In this document: piece by piece, positions 24,586 to 32,645 of the stretch
How the letters are laid out: each line of letters begins with the position of its first letter
Numbering within the stretch: position 1 is the stretch's first letter
Assembly (NCBI RefSeq): GCF_000719265.1
Contig: NZ_JOFL01000031.1
Location: forward strand, 1 to 64,000
DNA length: 64,000 nucleotides
Direction of reading: 5' to 3'
Source of the DNA: Streptomyces roseoverticillatus
GTDB lineage: Bacteria; Actinomycetota; Actinomycetes; Streptomycetales; Streptomycetaceae
Made by a program: the position numbers and the translations under genes
Notes under the pieces: generated by a model
The model's input: only the letters and a program-made list of their open reading frames with translations
Told to the model about the DNA's origin: nothing
Database searches by the model: none

Positions 24586-24616
24586 CGCCCCCGGCGCGGG
24601 GTGTCCTCGCGACGAA

Positions 24617-24738
24617 CCTTCCGCCGCCGCGGCGAGCAATCACCGCGGTGGTGTCCGGCGGTGCCGGGCGGGCCCGAGGCGGTTCCGGCACCGCCGGGAT
24701 GCGCCGCTGTGGCTGATCGCCGTCGCGGCGGATGTTTC
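24617..24738. repeat. Palindromic intergenic repeat, family 1, copy 5a
   Basis: An element running CCGCCGCCGCGGCGAGCAA to CCGGCGGTGCCGG is followed by an inverted counterpart CCGGCACCGCCGG to CGCGGCGGA, giving a long imperfect hairpin. The same unit repeats 169 bp further on with only a few differences. It lies between the phosphoesterase end and the convergent BlaI gene and may act as a terminator. Confidence 0.75.
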
Positions 24739-24785
24739 TCGCCCGGCGGCAAGGATGGGCCCGGCTTCGGCCGCCCGGGTGACAT

Positions 24786-24905
24786 CCCTCCGCCGCCGCG
24801 GCGAGCAACCACCGCGGTGGCGTCCGGCGGTGCCGGGCGGGCCCGAGGCGGTTCCGGCACCGCCGGGATGCGCCGCTGTGGCTGATCGTCGTCCGCGCGG
24901 AGGGA
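24786..24905. repeat. Palindromic intergenic repeat, family 1, copy 5b
   Basis: Second copy of the unit at 24617-24738, almost identical over about 100 bp, ending just before the 3' end of the BlaI-type gene. Confidence 0.75.
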
Positions 24906-24935
24906 AGTCGCCCGGCGGCAAGGGAGCCGCCGACC

Positions 24936-25343
24936 CTACCTCTGGGCCGGGATGCCCAGGCCGTCCGACAGTACCGCCCGGAGGAGCAACGCGTCCCCCG
25001 GAGGGAGCTCCGCCGCGAAGCGGGCCAGGACGACCTCCCGGTCCGGGACGCCGTCGAGAATGCGGCACATGCGCCGCGCGGCCAGGCCCGCCTCGTCCGT
25101 GACCGGCGCGTACGCGTACGCGCGCCCGCGCGGGGTCCGGGTGAGGACCTCCTTGCTGAGGAGCCGGGAGAGGATCGTCACCACCGTGCTGTACGTGAGC
25201 TCGCCGGACAGCTGCGCCTGCACCTCGCGCGGGGTCAGCGGCCCCTCGGCCCGCTGCAGGGCGGCGAGGACCTCACCCTCCAGCGCCCCGTTCGCGCGGC
25301 GGCGGGGGAGGCGCACCACGACGGGCGGTGTGGCTGTTTCCAT
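24936..25343 (-). CDS. BlaI/MecI/CopY-family transcriptional repressor
   Basis: Winged-helix repressor of 135 aa. The N-terminal HTH region is RRRANGALEGEVLAALQRAEGPLTPREVQAQLSGELTYSTVVTILSRLLSKEVLTR (residues about 14-69), with the wing in GRAYAYAPV, and a short dimerisation segment follows. Family members repress beta-lactamase or PBP genes and are inactivated by proteolysis, usually by a BlaR1-type sensor; none is seen next to it. The ATG at 25343 has AAGGA about 13 bases upstream; a longer start at about 25420 is possible. It is divergent from the PBP gene. Confidence 0.93.
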   Translation of the reverse strand: METATPPVVVRLPRRRANGALEGEVLAALQRAEGPLTPREVQAQLSGELTYSTVVTILSRLLSKEVLTRTPRGRAYAYAPVTDEAGLAARRMCRILDGVPDREVVLARFAAELPPGDALLLRAVLSDGLGIPAQR

Positions 25344-25422
25344 GGCGTTCCGGCGGTCCTTCGCTTGTTTCGCGGGGTATGACCCAAGATTTAATGCTTT
25401 TACAAGGAAGTAAGACATTACG

Positions 25423-25443
25423 CTATGGGAGCGCACCCCATAG
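25423..25443. promoter_or_regulatory. Palindromic operator between BlaI repressor and PBP
   Basis: CTATGGG and CCCATAG are perfect 7-bp arms separated by 7 bp. The site ends nine bases before the PBP GTG and lies 80 bp upstream of the repressor start, in an unusually AT-rich stretch (25380-25425). A BlaI dimer bound here would block the PBP promoter or its transcript start. The sequence is not the TACA/TGTA motif known from other BlaI proteins. Confidence 0.6.
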
Positions 25444-25452
25444 GGTCGAGCG

Positions 25453-27558
25453 GTGTTCGAACGACGACAAGGGCGACGAAGAGGGGCGCGTGCCACGCAT
25501 GCCCGGAAACCATTCGCTCCGGCCGGCCGCCGGTCCTCCGGCCCTGCCCGCCGTAGACGCGCCGCCCCCCGCAAGCGCGGGCTCGCGGGCCTGAACCGGC
25601 TGAGCTGGCCGCGCCGCCTGCGCCCCGTGTACCCGCGCCCGGGCCGGCAGGGCTGGCGGCGCTGGATACCGTCGTGGCGCCAGGTGCTCGGCCTCTGCTC
25701 CTCCGTCGTGGGCGCCGTCGCCGTCCTCGTGGCGGTCATGTACGCCCGCACGGACATACCCGCCGACCTCAACGCCTTCGCGACCCAGCAGGACAACGTC
25801 TACTACTGGGCCGACGGCACGGAAATGGCCCGCACCGGCGAGGTCAACCGGCAGGACACCGACCTGGGCAAGGTCCCCGAGCAGGTGCGCTGGGCCGCCC
25901 TCGCCGCCGAGAACGAGACCTTCTACTCCGACAGCGGGGTCTCGCCGAGCGGCATGGTCCGCGCCGTCTCCAAGATGATCACCGGCGGCAGCACCCAGGG
26001 CGGCTCCACGATCACCCAGCAGTACGTGAAGAACGCCTACCTCAACCAGGAGCAGACCTTCACGCGCAAGCTCACCGAGATGTTCATCGCGATCAAGCTG
26101 GACAACCGGATGAGCAAGGACGACATCCTGGAGGGCTACCTCAACACCAGCTGGTTCGGCCGCGGCACGTACGGCATCCAGCGCGCCTCCCACGCCTACT
26201 ACGGCAAGGACGTCTCGCAGCTGAACGCGAGCGAGGGCGCCTTCCTGGCCTCGCTGCTCAAGGGCGCCGGCCTCTACGACCCGTCGCTGGGCGCGAAGAA
26301 CCACGAGCGGGCGGTGGAGCGCTGGAACTGGATCCTCGACCGGATGGTGGCCATCGGCAAGCTGCCGAAGGAGGAGCGGGCCCGCTACACCACCTTCCCG
26401 GAGCCCAAGGCCCCGCCCAAGCCGGCCGGCCTGACCGGGCAGACGGGCTACCTCGTGGAGACGGCGCGGCAGTACGTGAGCGCGCACACGCCCGTCACCG
26501 AGAAGGACTTCGACCTGGGCGGCTACCAGATCCGCACGACGTTCGAGAAGCCGTCGATGGCGGCGCTGACGAAGGCCGCCGACGAGGTGAAGGGCCGCCT
26601 CGACCCCGAGAAGCGGGACGCCGACAAGGACGTGCGCATCGGCGCGGCATCGGTCACCACCGACGGCCGCATCGTCGCCCTCTACGGCGGCCCCGGCTAC
26701 CTCCAGCAGGGGTTCAACGACGCGAACTCGTCCGCCGTCCCGGCGGGCACCGCGTTCACGCCGTTCGTCTACGCGGCCGCCCTGCGCGACGGCGTGCAGC
26801 TGGAACGCGGCAAGCCCCGTACGCCCGTCTCCCCGTCCACCGTCTACAACGGCGACAACAAGGTGAGCCTGCGCACCCCCGAGGGCCCGTACTGGGACCG
26901 CTCCGGGAAGATCGTCAAGGCGGTGAACGACGGCGGCAAGTCCTGGGGGAAGGTGACCCTCAAGGAGGCCGTCGCGCAGTCCGTGAACACCCCGATGATG
27001 CAGCTCGGCATGGACGTGGGCCTGGACCGGGCGGGCAAGGCCGCCGTTGACGCGGGCCTGCTGGAGAGCAGCCTCGGCACGAAGCTGCCCGCCTTCTCGC
27101 TGGGCACCGCGACCCCCAGCGCCATCCGCATGGCCGGCGCCTACGGCACCTTCGCCGCCCAGGGCCTGCACAGCGAGCCGTACTCCGTCGACCGGCTGAG
27201 CCGCAACGGCAACGAGGTGCCCGTCGAGAAGCCCAAGGCCGAGCGGACCCTGCCGCAGCTTGTGGCGGCCGCGGTGGACGACGCCCTGCGGGAGGCGGTC
27301 CGGCGCGGCACGGCGACCACCGCCAAGGCGGCCGGCGACGTGGCCGGCAAGACCGGCACGGGACAGGGCAACAAGTCCGCGTGGTTCGCCGGCTACCGCG
27401 GCAAGGTCTCGACCGCGGTCTCGCTCTCCCGCATCGACCCCAAGACGCAGGAGCTGCTCCCGCTGGACGGCCTGGGCGGCGCCCCGAAGGACGCGACGGG
27501 CAGCACGTACCCGATCGACATCTGGACGAAGTACATGGCGGCTGTGAAGCAGAAGTGA
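25453..27558 (+). CDS. Class A penicillin-binding protein with degenerate transpeptidase SxxK motif
   Basis: Bitopic membrane protein of 701 aa. A basic cytoplasmic tail of about 75 residues precedes one membrane helix (about 79-96). The GT51 glycosyltransferase domain is intact in its main motifs (AAENETFYSDSGVS with the catalytic Glu, GGSTITQQYVKNAYL, RKLTEMFIAIKL, ILEGYLNTSWFGRGTYGI). In the transpeptidase domain the SxxK site reads T433-A-F-T436 (AGTAFTPFVYAAAL instead of AGSTFKPF), while SVN (from 510) and KTGT (from 633) remain. Peptidoglycan polymerisation is therefore likely and classical transpeptidation or penicillin acylation unlikely. The divergent BlaI-type repressor suggests cell-wall-stress control. 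Confidence 0.95.
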   Translation: MFERRQGRRRGARATHARKPFAPAGRRSSGPARRRRAAPRKRGLAGLNRLSWPRRLRPVYPRPGRQGWRRWIPSWRQVLGLCSSVVGAVAVLVAVMYARTDIPADLNAFATQQDNVYYWADGTEMARTGEVNRQDTDLGKVPEQVRWAALAAENETFYSDSGVSPSGMVRAVSKMITGGSTQGGSTITQQYVKNAYLNQEQTFTRKLTEMFIAIKLDNRMSKDDILEGYLNTSWFGRGTYGIQRASHAYYGKDVSQLNASEGAFLASLLKGAGLYDPSLGAKNHERAVERWNWILDRMVAIGKLPKEERARYTTFPEPKAPPKPAGLTGQTGYLVETARQYVSAHTPVTEKDFDLGGYQIRTTFEKPSMAALTKAADEVKGRLDPEKRDADKDVRIGAASVTTDGRIVALYGGPGYLQQGFNDANSSAVPAGTAFTPFVYAAALRDGVQLERGKPRTPVSPSTVYNGDNKVSLRTPEGPYWDRSGKIVKAVNDGGKSWGKVTLKEAVAQSVNTPMMQLGMDVGLDRAGKAAVDAGLLESSLGTKLPAFSLGTATPSAIRMAGAYGTFAAQGLHSEPYSVDRLSRNGNEVPVEKPKAERTLPQLVAAAVDDALREAVRRGTATTAKAAGDVAGKTGTGQGNKSAWFAGYRGKVSTAVSLSRIDPKTQELLPLDGLGGAPKDATGSTYPIDIWTKYMAAVKQK

Positions 27559-27564
27559 CGAAGG

Positions 27565-27588
27565 GGGCCGGGGGTGCGCCCCCGGCCC
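27565..27588. terminator. Hairpin between convergent PBP and lipoprotein genes
   Basis: Ten-bp perfect arms GGGCCGGGGG/CCCCCGGCCC around TGCG, located seven bases after the PBP stop and just before the end of the convergent gene. Probably bidirectional. Confidence 0.8.
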
Positions 27589-27593
27589 GCGGC

Positions 27594-28892
27594 CTACTTG
27601 ACGAGCGTGGCCCAGTCCGGCGACTGCGCCGGGTCCAGGCCGCGGAGCTTCGCCAGGACCTTCGGGTCCTGGGCGTCCAGCCAGTCGGAGAGCTGCTTGA
27701 AGGACACGCAGCGCACCCCGTCCCGCTTGCAGACCGCCTTCACGACGTCCTCGACGGCCTTCATGTAGATGCCGCCGTTCCAGTCCTCGAAGTGGTTGCC
27801 GACGAACATCGGCGCCCGGCTGCCGTTGTAGACGCGCTCGAAGCCGTTGAGGTAGCCGTCCCGGGTCAGCTTCCGCCATTCCGCGTACTTGGCCGGGTCG
27901 CCCTTGGTGTTGTCGCCGGACTGGTTGTAGAGGAAGTTGAAGTCCATCGACAGGACCTGCTTCTCGCTCTTGGGGTACGGCAGCAGCTGCAGCGGGAAGT
28001 TCCACATGCTGTTGATCTTCGACGGCCAGATCTGGAAGTCACCGGGCGAGCTCGCGTCGTAGCGCCAGCCGAACGACTGGGCCGCCGCCAGCATGTTCTT
28101 CTGCCCCTCCAGGCACGGGGCGCGGCCGCCCACCAGCTCCTTCTTGAAGTCGAAGGGCAGCGGCGGCAGGCTCGTCAGGCCCGTGTTCGTCTTCCAGTTC
28201 TCGACGAAGGAGTACGACTGCTCGATCTCGCTCTTCCACTCGGCGACGCTCCAGTCGCCGCCGCCCTTGCCCCCGCAGAAGTGGCCGTTGAAGTGCGTGC
28301 CGATCTCGTTGCCGTCCAGCCACGCGCCCCGCAGCTGGACCAGGGTGTCCTTGATGTGCGGGTCGGTCGCGAAGGATATCGCCGCGTCGCCCGGCTTGTG
28401 CTGCGGCGGTTTGTACATCGACGCCTTCGACTTCGGCAGCAGGTACATGCTGGTGAGGAAGAACGTCATCTTCGCGTTGTTCTCTTTGGCCACTTCGCGG
28501 AAGTGCGAGAACTGGTGGTCGTCGCCTTCCAGCGCGCCGTCCCAGGAGAAGACGACGAACTGCGGCGGCTTCTCGCCCGGCTTCAGCTTCTCCGCCTTGG
28601 GCTGGTTCGGCTGCGGGCCCGTGTAGGACGTCGAGCCGTCCCCGAGCACCTTGACCTTGCCGTCCCACTTCTCCTCGGGCTTCTTCCCGTCCCCGGCCTC
28701 GTCCTCACCGCCGCCCGGGCTCTGCGCGGAGCCCGGGGAGGCCGCCGACGCGGAGCTCTTGCCGCCGTCCTTCTTCTCGTCGGCATCGCAGGCGGTCAGG
28801 CCCATCGCGAGCGCGGCGACGGCGCCCGCGGTGACGAGAGCCGTCGTGCCGCGCACGGTCCTTTTCGACAACTTCTTACCCCCTGGCGCCAA
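27594..28892 (-). CDS. NodB-fold (polysaccharide deacetylase-like) lipoprotein
   Basis: Exported lipoprotein of up to 432 aa. The lipobox is AMGLTACDADE, followed by a 60-residue Lys/Gly/Glu-rich linker. The globular part has deacetylase-like features: FVVFSWDGALEG (position of the NodB TFDD), DGNEIGTHFNGHFCGGKG with His residues, and DFNFLYNQSGDNTKGD. Several catalytic residues of classical NodB enzymes are not conserved, so activity on peptidoglycan or another polymer is uncertain. The start is TTG at 28892 (GGAGAA upstream), or TTG at 28871 with GGGGG upstream. It converges with the PBP gene. Confidence 0.85.
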   Translation of the reverse strand: MAPGGKKLSKRTVRGTTALVTAGAVAALAMGLTACDADEKKDGGKSSASAASPGSAQSPGGGEDEAGDGKKPEEKWDGKVKVLGDGSTSYTGPQPNQPKAEKLKPGEKPPQFVVFSWDGALEGDDHQFSHFREVAKENNAKMTFFLTSMYLLPKSKASMYKPPQHKPGDAAISFATDPHIKDTLVQLRGAWLDGNEIGTHFNGHFCGGKGGGDWSVAEWKSEIEQSYSFVENWKTNTGLTSLPPLPFDFKKELVGGRAPCLEGQKNMLAAAQSFGWRYDASSPGDFQIWPSKINSMWNFPLQLLPYPKSEKQVLSMDFNFLYNQSGDNTKGDPAKYAEWRKLTRDGYLNGFERVYNGSRAPMFVGNHFEDWNGGIYMKAVEDVVKAVCKRDGVRCVSFKQLSDWLDAQDPKVLAKLRGLDPAQSPDWATLVK

Positions 28893-28937
28893 AACAGATG
28901 TTCTCCGCCAGTATCACAGGTCTCCCTGTGAGTCCCT

Positions 28938-29654
28938 TCAGCCCCTCTGGACGCTTCCGTGACGGAGCGCAGGATGGTCCGCGACCACCGTGCACGAGCC
29001 CGGCGCGATCTCCGTGAAGCCCGCGTCCCGCACCACCGGCAGGCCGCTCGCCGAGAGCTCCGGCCAGCGGGCCGGGTCCGCCGTCCGCACCGCCAGCGCG
29101 AAACCGGCCGCGCGCCAGGCCGCACGGGCGGCGTCGTCCAGCCCCCACCACGCCAGCTGGGCGCCGTGCCCGGCCTGCGCCATCGCCTTGCCCGCCGACA
29201 TCTCCAGCTCCGGGCTCATCCACAGCACCGGCAGCGCGGGGTCCGGCTCCGCCGGGGGTTCCGCATCGTCCAGGTCCGTCCCCGACACCTGCAGCTTCAC
29301 GAGCTCCTTGGGCCAGCCGTCCAGGGGCACCGGCGGGAAGACGCGCACCTCCGCCCGCTCACCGGTCACCGTGATGCCCGGCAGCGCCGACGCCTTGCGC
29401 CACTCCGCGCCGCGCGCCCTGCGGACCACCTTGCGGATCCGGGAGTCCTGCCAGTCCCGTACGGCCTGTGCCCACTCGCCGTCCTCGCCGTCCTCGCCGC
29501 CGGGCCCGGTCCCGGCGGCGGCCCGCTCGTCCGACAGCAGCGTCAGTACGGCGCGCGCCGCGGTCTCCAGGGCGTCGGTCCGGGCGGGCGGGGCGTCCTT
29601 CTCGATCCGCACGACGAGGGGCAGGACGAACTGGGGTGCGTCAGGGCTGGTCAC
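28938..29654 (-). CDS. PTH2-family peptidyl-tRNA hydrolase-like protein
   Basis: Soluble protein of 238 aa. The C-terminal part carries the PTH2 signature LEMSAGKAMAQAGHGAQLAWW (about residues 145-165, with Lys and His active-site candidates), followed by CTVVADHPAL. PTH2 enzymes release peptides from stalled peptidyl-tRNA. The N-terminal half (about 1-140) is an actinobacterial extension of unknown role containing a hydrophobic strand VLPLVVRIE. Start is GTG at 29654. It is divergent from the ABC transporter gene with a 46-bp gap. Confidence 0.85.
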   Translation of the reverse strand: MTSPDAPQFVLPLVVRIEKDAPPARTDALETAARAVLTLLSDERAAAGTGPGGEDGEDGEWAQAVRDWQDSRIRKVVRRARGAEWRKASALPGITVTGERAEVRVFPPVPLDGWPKELVKLQVSGTDLDDAEPPAEPDPALPVLWMSPELEMSAGKAMAQAGHGAQLAWWGLDDAARAAWRAAGFALAVRTADPARWPELSASGLPVVRDAGFTEIAPGSCTVVADHPALRHGSVQRG

Positions 29655-29700
29655 GGCCCCCAGTCTGCCAGCCGCCAGGCAGCGCCTTTAATGTGAGGGG

Positions 29701-30855
29701 ATGAGACTCACGGGGGTGGGCCGCCGCTACGGGTTCGGCGGGCCGTGGATACTGCGCGACCTCGACCTCGAAATCCCGGAGGGCAGCCTGCTGCGGGTCG
29801 AGGGCACCAACGGGAGCGGCAAGTCCACGCTGCTGCGGCTGCTCGCGGGCATCGACGCCCCGAGCGCCGGCCGGATCACCGGCCGCCCCCGCACCGCCTA
29901 CGTCCCCGAACGCTTCCCCGCCGCACTGCCGATGACGGCGGGCGCCTACCTCACGCGCCTCGGCCGCATCCACGGCCTCAGTCGCGCGGGCGCGGCCCGC
30001 GGGGCGCAGGAGTGGCTGGAGCGGTTCGGCGCCGGTGCGTACGCCGGCACGCCGCTGTCCGAACTGTCCAAGGGCACCAGCCAGAAGGTCGCCGTCGCAC
30101 AAGGGCTGATGGGCGCGCCCGGCCTCCTCGTCCTGGACGAGGCGTGGACGGGCCTGGACCGGGCGTCGCGGGGCGTCCTCGACGAGGCGGTACGGGAGCG
30201 GGTGGCGGGCGGGACGCGGGTGGTATTCGTGGACCACGATCCGGGGCGGCTGGCGGGGGAGGCGTATGCGGTACTGAGACTTGGCGGCCGCGACCGCTCG
30301 GCTGGTGCCGGTGACCACTCGGCGGGTCCTGGTAGCCGCTCGGCCGGTTCCGGTGACCACTCGGCGGGTCCTGGCGACCACTCGGCCGGTTCCGGCAACG
30401 ACTCGGGTGGCTTCGGCGGCCTCTCGGCCGGTTCCGGCAACGACTCGGGTGGTTCTGGCGGCCTCTCGGCCAGTGCCGGTATCGACTCGGCCGGTTCCGG
30501 CAACCACTCGGGCGGTTCCGGCGGCCTCTCGGCCGGTCACGGCGCCCACTCGGGTGGCTCCGGCGACCTGCCGGGCGGTCCTGGCAACTACCCGGCCAGT
30601 CCCCGCAACCACTCAGCCCCTCCGGCGTTTGAGGACACCGCGCGTTCAGCGCGGAACACCACGGTGCACATCGTCGCCGAAGGCCCGGCCGGAGCCGAGC
30701 TCCCCCACGGCCTCCCCGGCGCGGCCGAGCCGCTCGGCGACGGCGCCGTCAGACTGACCGTGGCCGGGCCGCAAACAGACGACACGCTCCGCACCCTCCT
30801 CACCGCCCGCCCCCCGTGGCACATCCGCTCCGTAACGGAGGCCCCGCACCCGTGA
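29701..30855 (+). CDS. ABC transporter ATPase with repeat-expanded linker
   Basis: ATP-binding protein of 384 aa. Walker A is GTNGSGKSTLL (about 37-47), the signature is degenerate (LSKGTSQKVAVAQGL), Walker B is LLVLDEAWTGL, and the switch His is in VFVDHDP. Residues 199-303 are 15 heptapeptide repeats of HSAGSGD/LSGGSGG type encoded by a 21-bp minisatellite. A small C-terminal domain (about 310-384) follows. GAGGGG directly abuts the ATG, so the start may be slightly downstream or use a leaderless-like initiation. The stop overlaps the downstream membrane protein gene (GTGA), its likely transport partner. Confidence 0.9.
   Translation: MRLTGVGRRYGFGGPWILRDLDLEIPEGSLLRVEGTNGSGKSTLLRLLAGIDAPSAGRITGRPRTAYVPERFPAALPMTAGAYLTRLGRIHGLSRAGAARGAQEWLERFGAGAYAGTPLSELSKGTSQKVAVAQGLMGAPGLLVLDEAWTGLDRASRGVLDEAVRERVAGGTRVVFVDHDPGRLAGEAYAVLRLGGRDRSAGAGDHSAGPGSRSAGSGDHSAGPGDHSAGSGNDSGGFGGLSAGSGNDSGGSGGLSASAGIDSAGSGNHSGGSGGLSAGHGAHSGGSGDLPGGPGNYPASPRNHSAPPAFEDTARSARNTTVHIVAEGPAGAELPHGLPGAAEPLGDGAVRLTVAGPQTDDTLRTLLTARPPWHIRSVTEAPHP
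30295..30609. repeat. 21-bp minisatellite, 15 copies, in frame within ABC ATPase gene
   Basis: Fifteen imperfect 21-bp units of the form CACTCGGCCGGTTCCGGCAAC run without interruption and keep the reading frame. Adjacent copies differ in a few bases. It is a coding minisatellite and has no spacers, so it is not a CRISPR. Confidence 0.95.
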
Positions 30856-31520
30856 TCGCCCTGCTCCGCTACCAGGCCGCTCTCTTCCTGCGCTCGCACC
30901 GCTGGCTGCCGCCGCTGCTGCTCTACGGCGGCTCCATGGCCGTCGGCGTGCAGAGCGGCCAGCCGGTCCTGGACTGCGCCGGGTGGGCGGCGGCCACGCT
31001 GCTGCCCGTCACCGCGTGGCTGGTCCGGGTCTGCGTGACCAACGAGCCGCCCGCCGCGCGGGACTGCACCGCCGCCGCTGCCGGCCCGTGGCGCGTGCAC
31101 CTGGCCGCGGTCGCCGTCGCCCTGGGCGCGGCGCTGCTGCTGGCCGTGGCCGGGAGCGGGATCGTCGCGGCGGTCGGCGACCCGCACACCGCCGACCGGC
31201 GGGCGGTGGTTCCCATGGGGTCCGCCACCGCCGCGGGGCTGGTGTGCGCGGTGGCCTGCGCGCTGCTCGGGACGGCGGTCGGGGCGCTGTGCAACCGGCC
31301 GCTGCTGCGCAGCACCGCGTGGGCCGTGCCGTCGACGCTGCTCGCCACGGTCGTCGTGCTGTTCGCCGGGGCGTCGCCCGCGAACGCCGCGGTGACCGGC
31401 CTGGTCACGGGGTCCCGTACGGGCGTCGTGCACGTCCCGCTGCTGCCGCTCGCCGCCGCGGGCGCCCTGGCGGCGGGAGCCGTCGCGACGGCCTGCGCGC
31501 TCGCCGCCCGGCGGACGTAG
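30852..31520 (+). CDS. ABC transporter membrane protein
   Basis: Integral membrane protein of 222 aa with about six hydrophobic helices (for example WLPPLLLYGGSMAVGV, AAATLLPVTAWLVRVCV, LAAVAVALGAALLLAVAGSGIV, AAGLVCAVACALLGTAVGAL, STLLATVVVLFAG, LAAAGALAAGAVATACAL). The GTG start overlaps the ATPase stop by four bases, so it is presumably the permease half of the same transporter. The substrate cannot be told from sequence. Confidence 0.88.
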   Translation: MIALLRYQAALFLRSHRWLPPLLLYGGSMAVGVQSGQPVLDCAGWAAATLLPVTAWLVRVCVTNEPPAARDCTAAAAGPWRVHLAAVAVALGAALLLAVAGSGIVAAVGDPHTADRRAVVPMGSATAAGLVCAVACALLGTAVGALCNRPLLRSTAWAVPSTLLATVVVLFAGASPANAAVTGLVTGSRTGVVHVPLLPLAAAGALAAGAVATACALAARRT

Positions 31521-31534
31521 GCGAGGATGGGGGC

Positions 31535-31675
31535 ATGAGCGACCGCAACGACGAGGCGTTCGCGGACTGCGTGCAGTGCGCGAAGCCCACCGAGTACCCC
31601 GCCGGCCGGCCCGGCATCACGCTGTGCCCCGTGTGCGAATGGCAGGAGGCGCAGCGCACCGCCTGCTCCGGCTGA
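31535..31675 (+). CDS. Small zinc-ribbon-like CxxC protein, 46 aa
   Basis: Forty-six residues with two CxxC knuckles (CVQC and CPVC) about 17 residues apart, a typical zinc-ribbon spacing, and an extra Cys near the end. The ATG at 31535 is preceded by GAGGATGGGGGC, a reasonable ribosome site. It lies 15 bp downstream of the ABC membrane protein and may be co-transcribed with it. Function unknown. Confidence 0.75.
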   Translation: MSDRNDEAFADCVQCAKPTEYPAGRPGITLCPVCEWQEAQRTACSG

Positions 31676-31696
31676 CGCGCCCGGCGCGGGCGCGTC
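31674..31696. terminator. Hairpin at end of small CxxC gene
   Basis: Ten-bp arms GACGCGCCCG/CGGGCGCGTC around GCG, overlapping the TGA of the small gene and ending just before the 3' end of the convergent deacetylase gene. Confidence 0.7.
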
Positions 31697-31698
31697 CG

Positions 31699-32595
31699 TC
31701 AGCGGGCGGCGATCAGGTCCGAGACCCGGACCAATTCGTAGCCGCGGGCCCGCAGTTCCGGCACGATGCGCCGGATCGCCTCCTCGGTGGCCGGTGCCGC
31801 GCTGTGCGTGCAGTGCATGACCACGACCGAGCCGGGCTTGACCTGTGCCAGGACCTGGTCGGCGACCGGCCCGGACTTCTTGGCGAAGGCGTCGCCGCTG
31901 ATCACGTCCCACTGCACGGCGGTGACCTTCGCCGGGGCTATCTCGCGCAGGACCGCGTCGTTGTGACAGCCGCCGGGGAAGCGGAAGTACGGCACGGTGT
32001 GTTCCACGCCGGCCTTCCCGAACGCGGCGGAGGCCCGCTCCACGTCCTGCCGGGCGGAGCCGGGCGCAACGGCCGGGAGGCCGTAGCAGGGCGTGGAGAA
32101 CGCGTGGTGGCTGTACGAGTGGTTGGCGACCTCGAAGAGCGGGTCGGCGCCGATGGACTTCGCCTGATCCGGGTACTGCTCGGCCCACTTGCCCGTCATG
32201 AAGACGGTGGCGGGCACCTTCAGCCGCCGCAGCGTCGCGATGAGCTCCGGGTTGTCGAACCGCTCTCCGCGCGCGGCGCGCCTGTCCTGATCCGCCGTCA
32301 TGTCGGCGTCGAAGGTGAGCGCGACGCGCTTGGCGCCGTCGCGCCGGCCGTGCGAGAAGACGGGGGCGGCCCCGCCGGGGCCCGGGGGCAGCGTGGGCGC
32401 GGCCAGGGGCCGGACGGAGGGCGCCGGCGGCGTCCCGGCCGGTGAAGCGGCCCCGGACGGAAGGGCCTTGGGGCGCTCGGCCGCGCCGGAGCTGCCGCCG
32501 CCGCACGCGGCGAGGGGCAGGCAGAGCAGCGCGGCGAGGGCGGGCGCGAGGGTGTGACGGGCCGGTCGGCGACGGAGGAAGGGGGTGGGGGTCAC
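31699..32595 (-). CDS. Polysaccharide deacetylase (NodB domain) lipoprotein
   Basis: Exported lipoprotein of about 298 aa. The signal ends in a lipobox (LLCLPLAACGGG), and a Pro/Ala/Gly linker precedes the NodB domain. Catalytic motifs are clear: VALTFDADMTAD (metal-binding Asp pair), NHSYSHHAF (HxxxH-type metal ligands), YFRFPGGCHN and VVVMHCTHS. It should deacetylate N-acetylated sugars of peptidoglycan or another envelope glycan at the outer face of the membrane. Two consecutive GTG codons (32598 and 32595) are possible starts; neither has a strong ribosome site. Confidence 0.92.
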   Translation of the reverse strand: MTPTPFLRRRPARHTLAPALAALLCLPLAACGGGSSGAAERPKALPSGAASPAGTPPAPSVRPLAAPTLPPGPGGAAPVFSHGRRDGAKRVALTFDADMTADQDRRAARGERFDNPELIATLRRLKVPATVFMTGKWAEQYPDQAKSIGADPLFEVANHSYSHHAFSTPCYGLPAVAPGSARQDVERASAAFGKAGVEHTVPYFRFPGGCHNDAVLREIAPAKVTAVQWDVISGDAFAKKSGPVADQVLAQVKPGSVVVMHCTHSAAPATEEAIRRIVPELRARGYELVRVSDLIAAR

Positions 32596-32645
32596 CACGG
32601 CACTGTATGCCCTGCCCCGCCGCGCCCTCGCGCCCGCCGGCGCTG

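Noticed and set aside
28938..29654. PTH2-like protein as a toxin or antitoxin partner of the ABC transporter
   Set aside because: The PTH2 signature is clear and the genes are merely divergent; nothing supports a toxin role.
30295..30609. CRISPR-like array
   Set aside because: Repeats are contiguous 21-bp units in frame without spacers, so this is a coding minisatellite.
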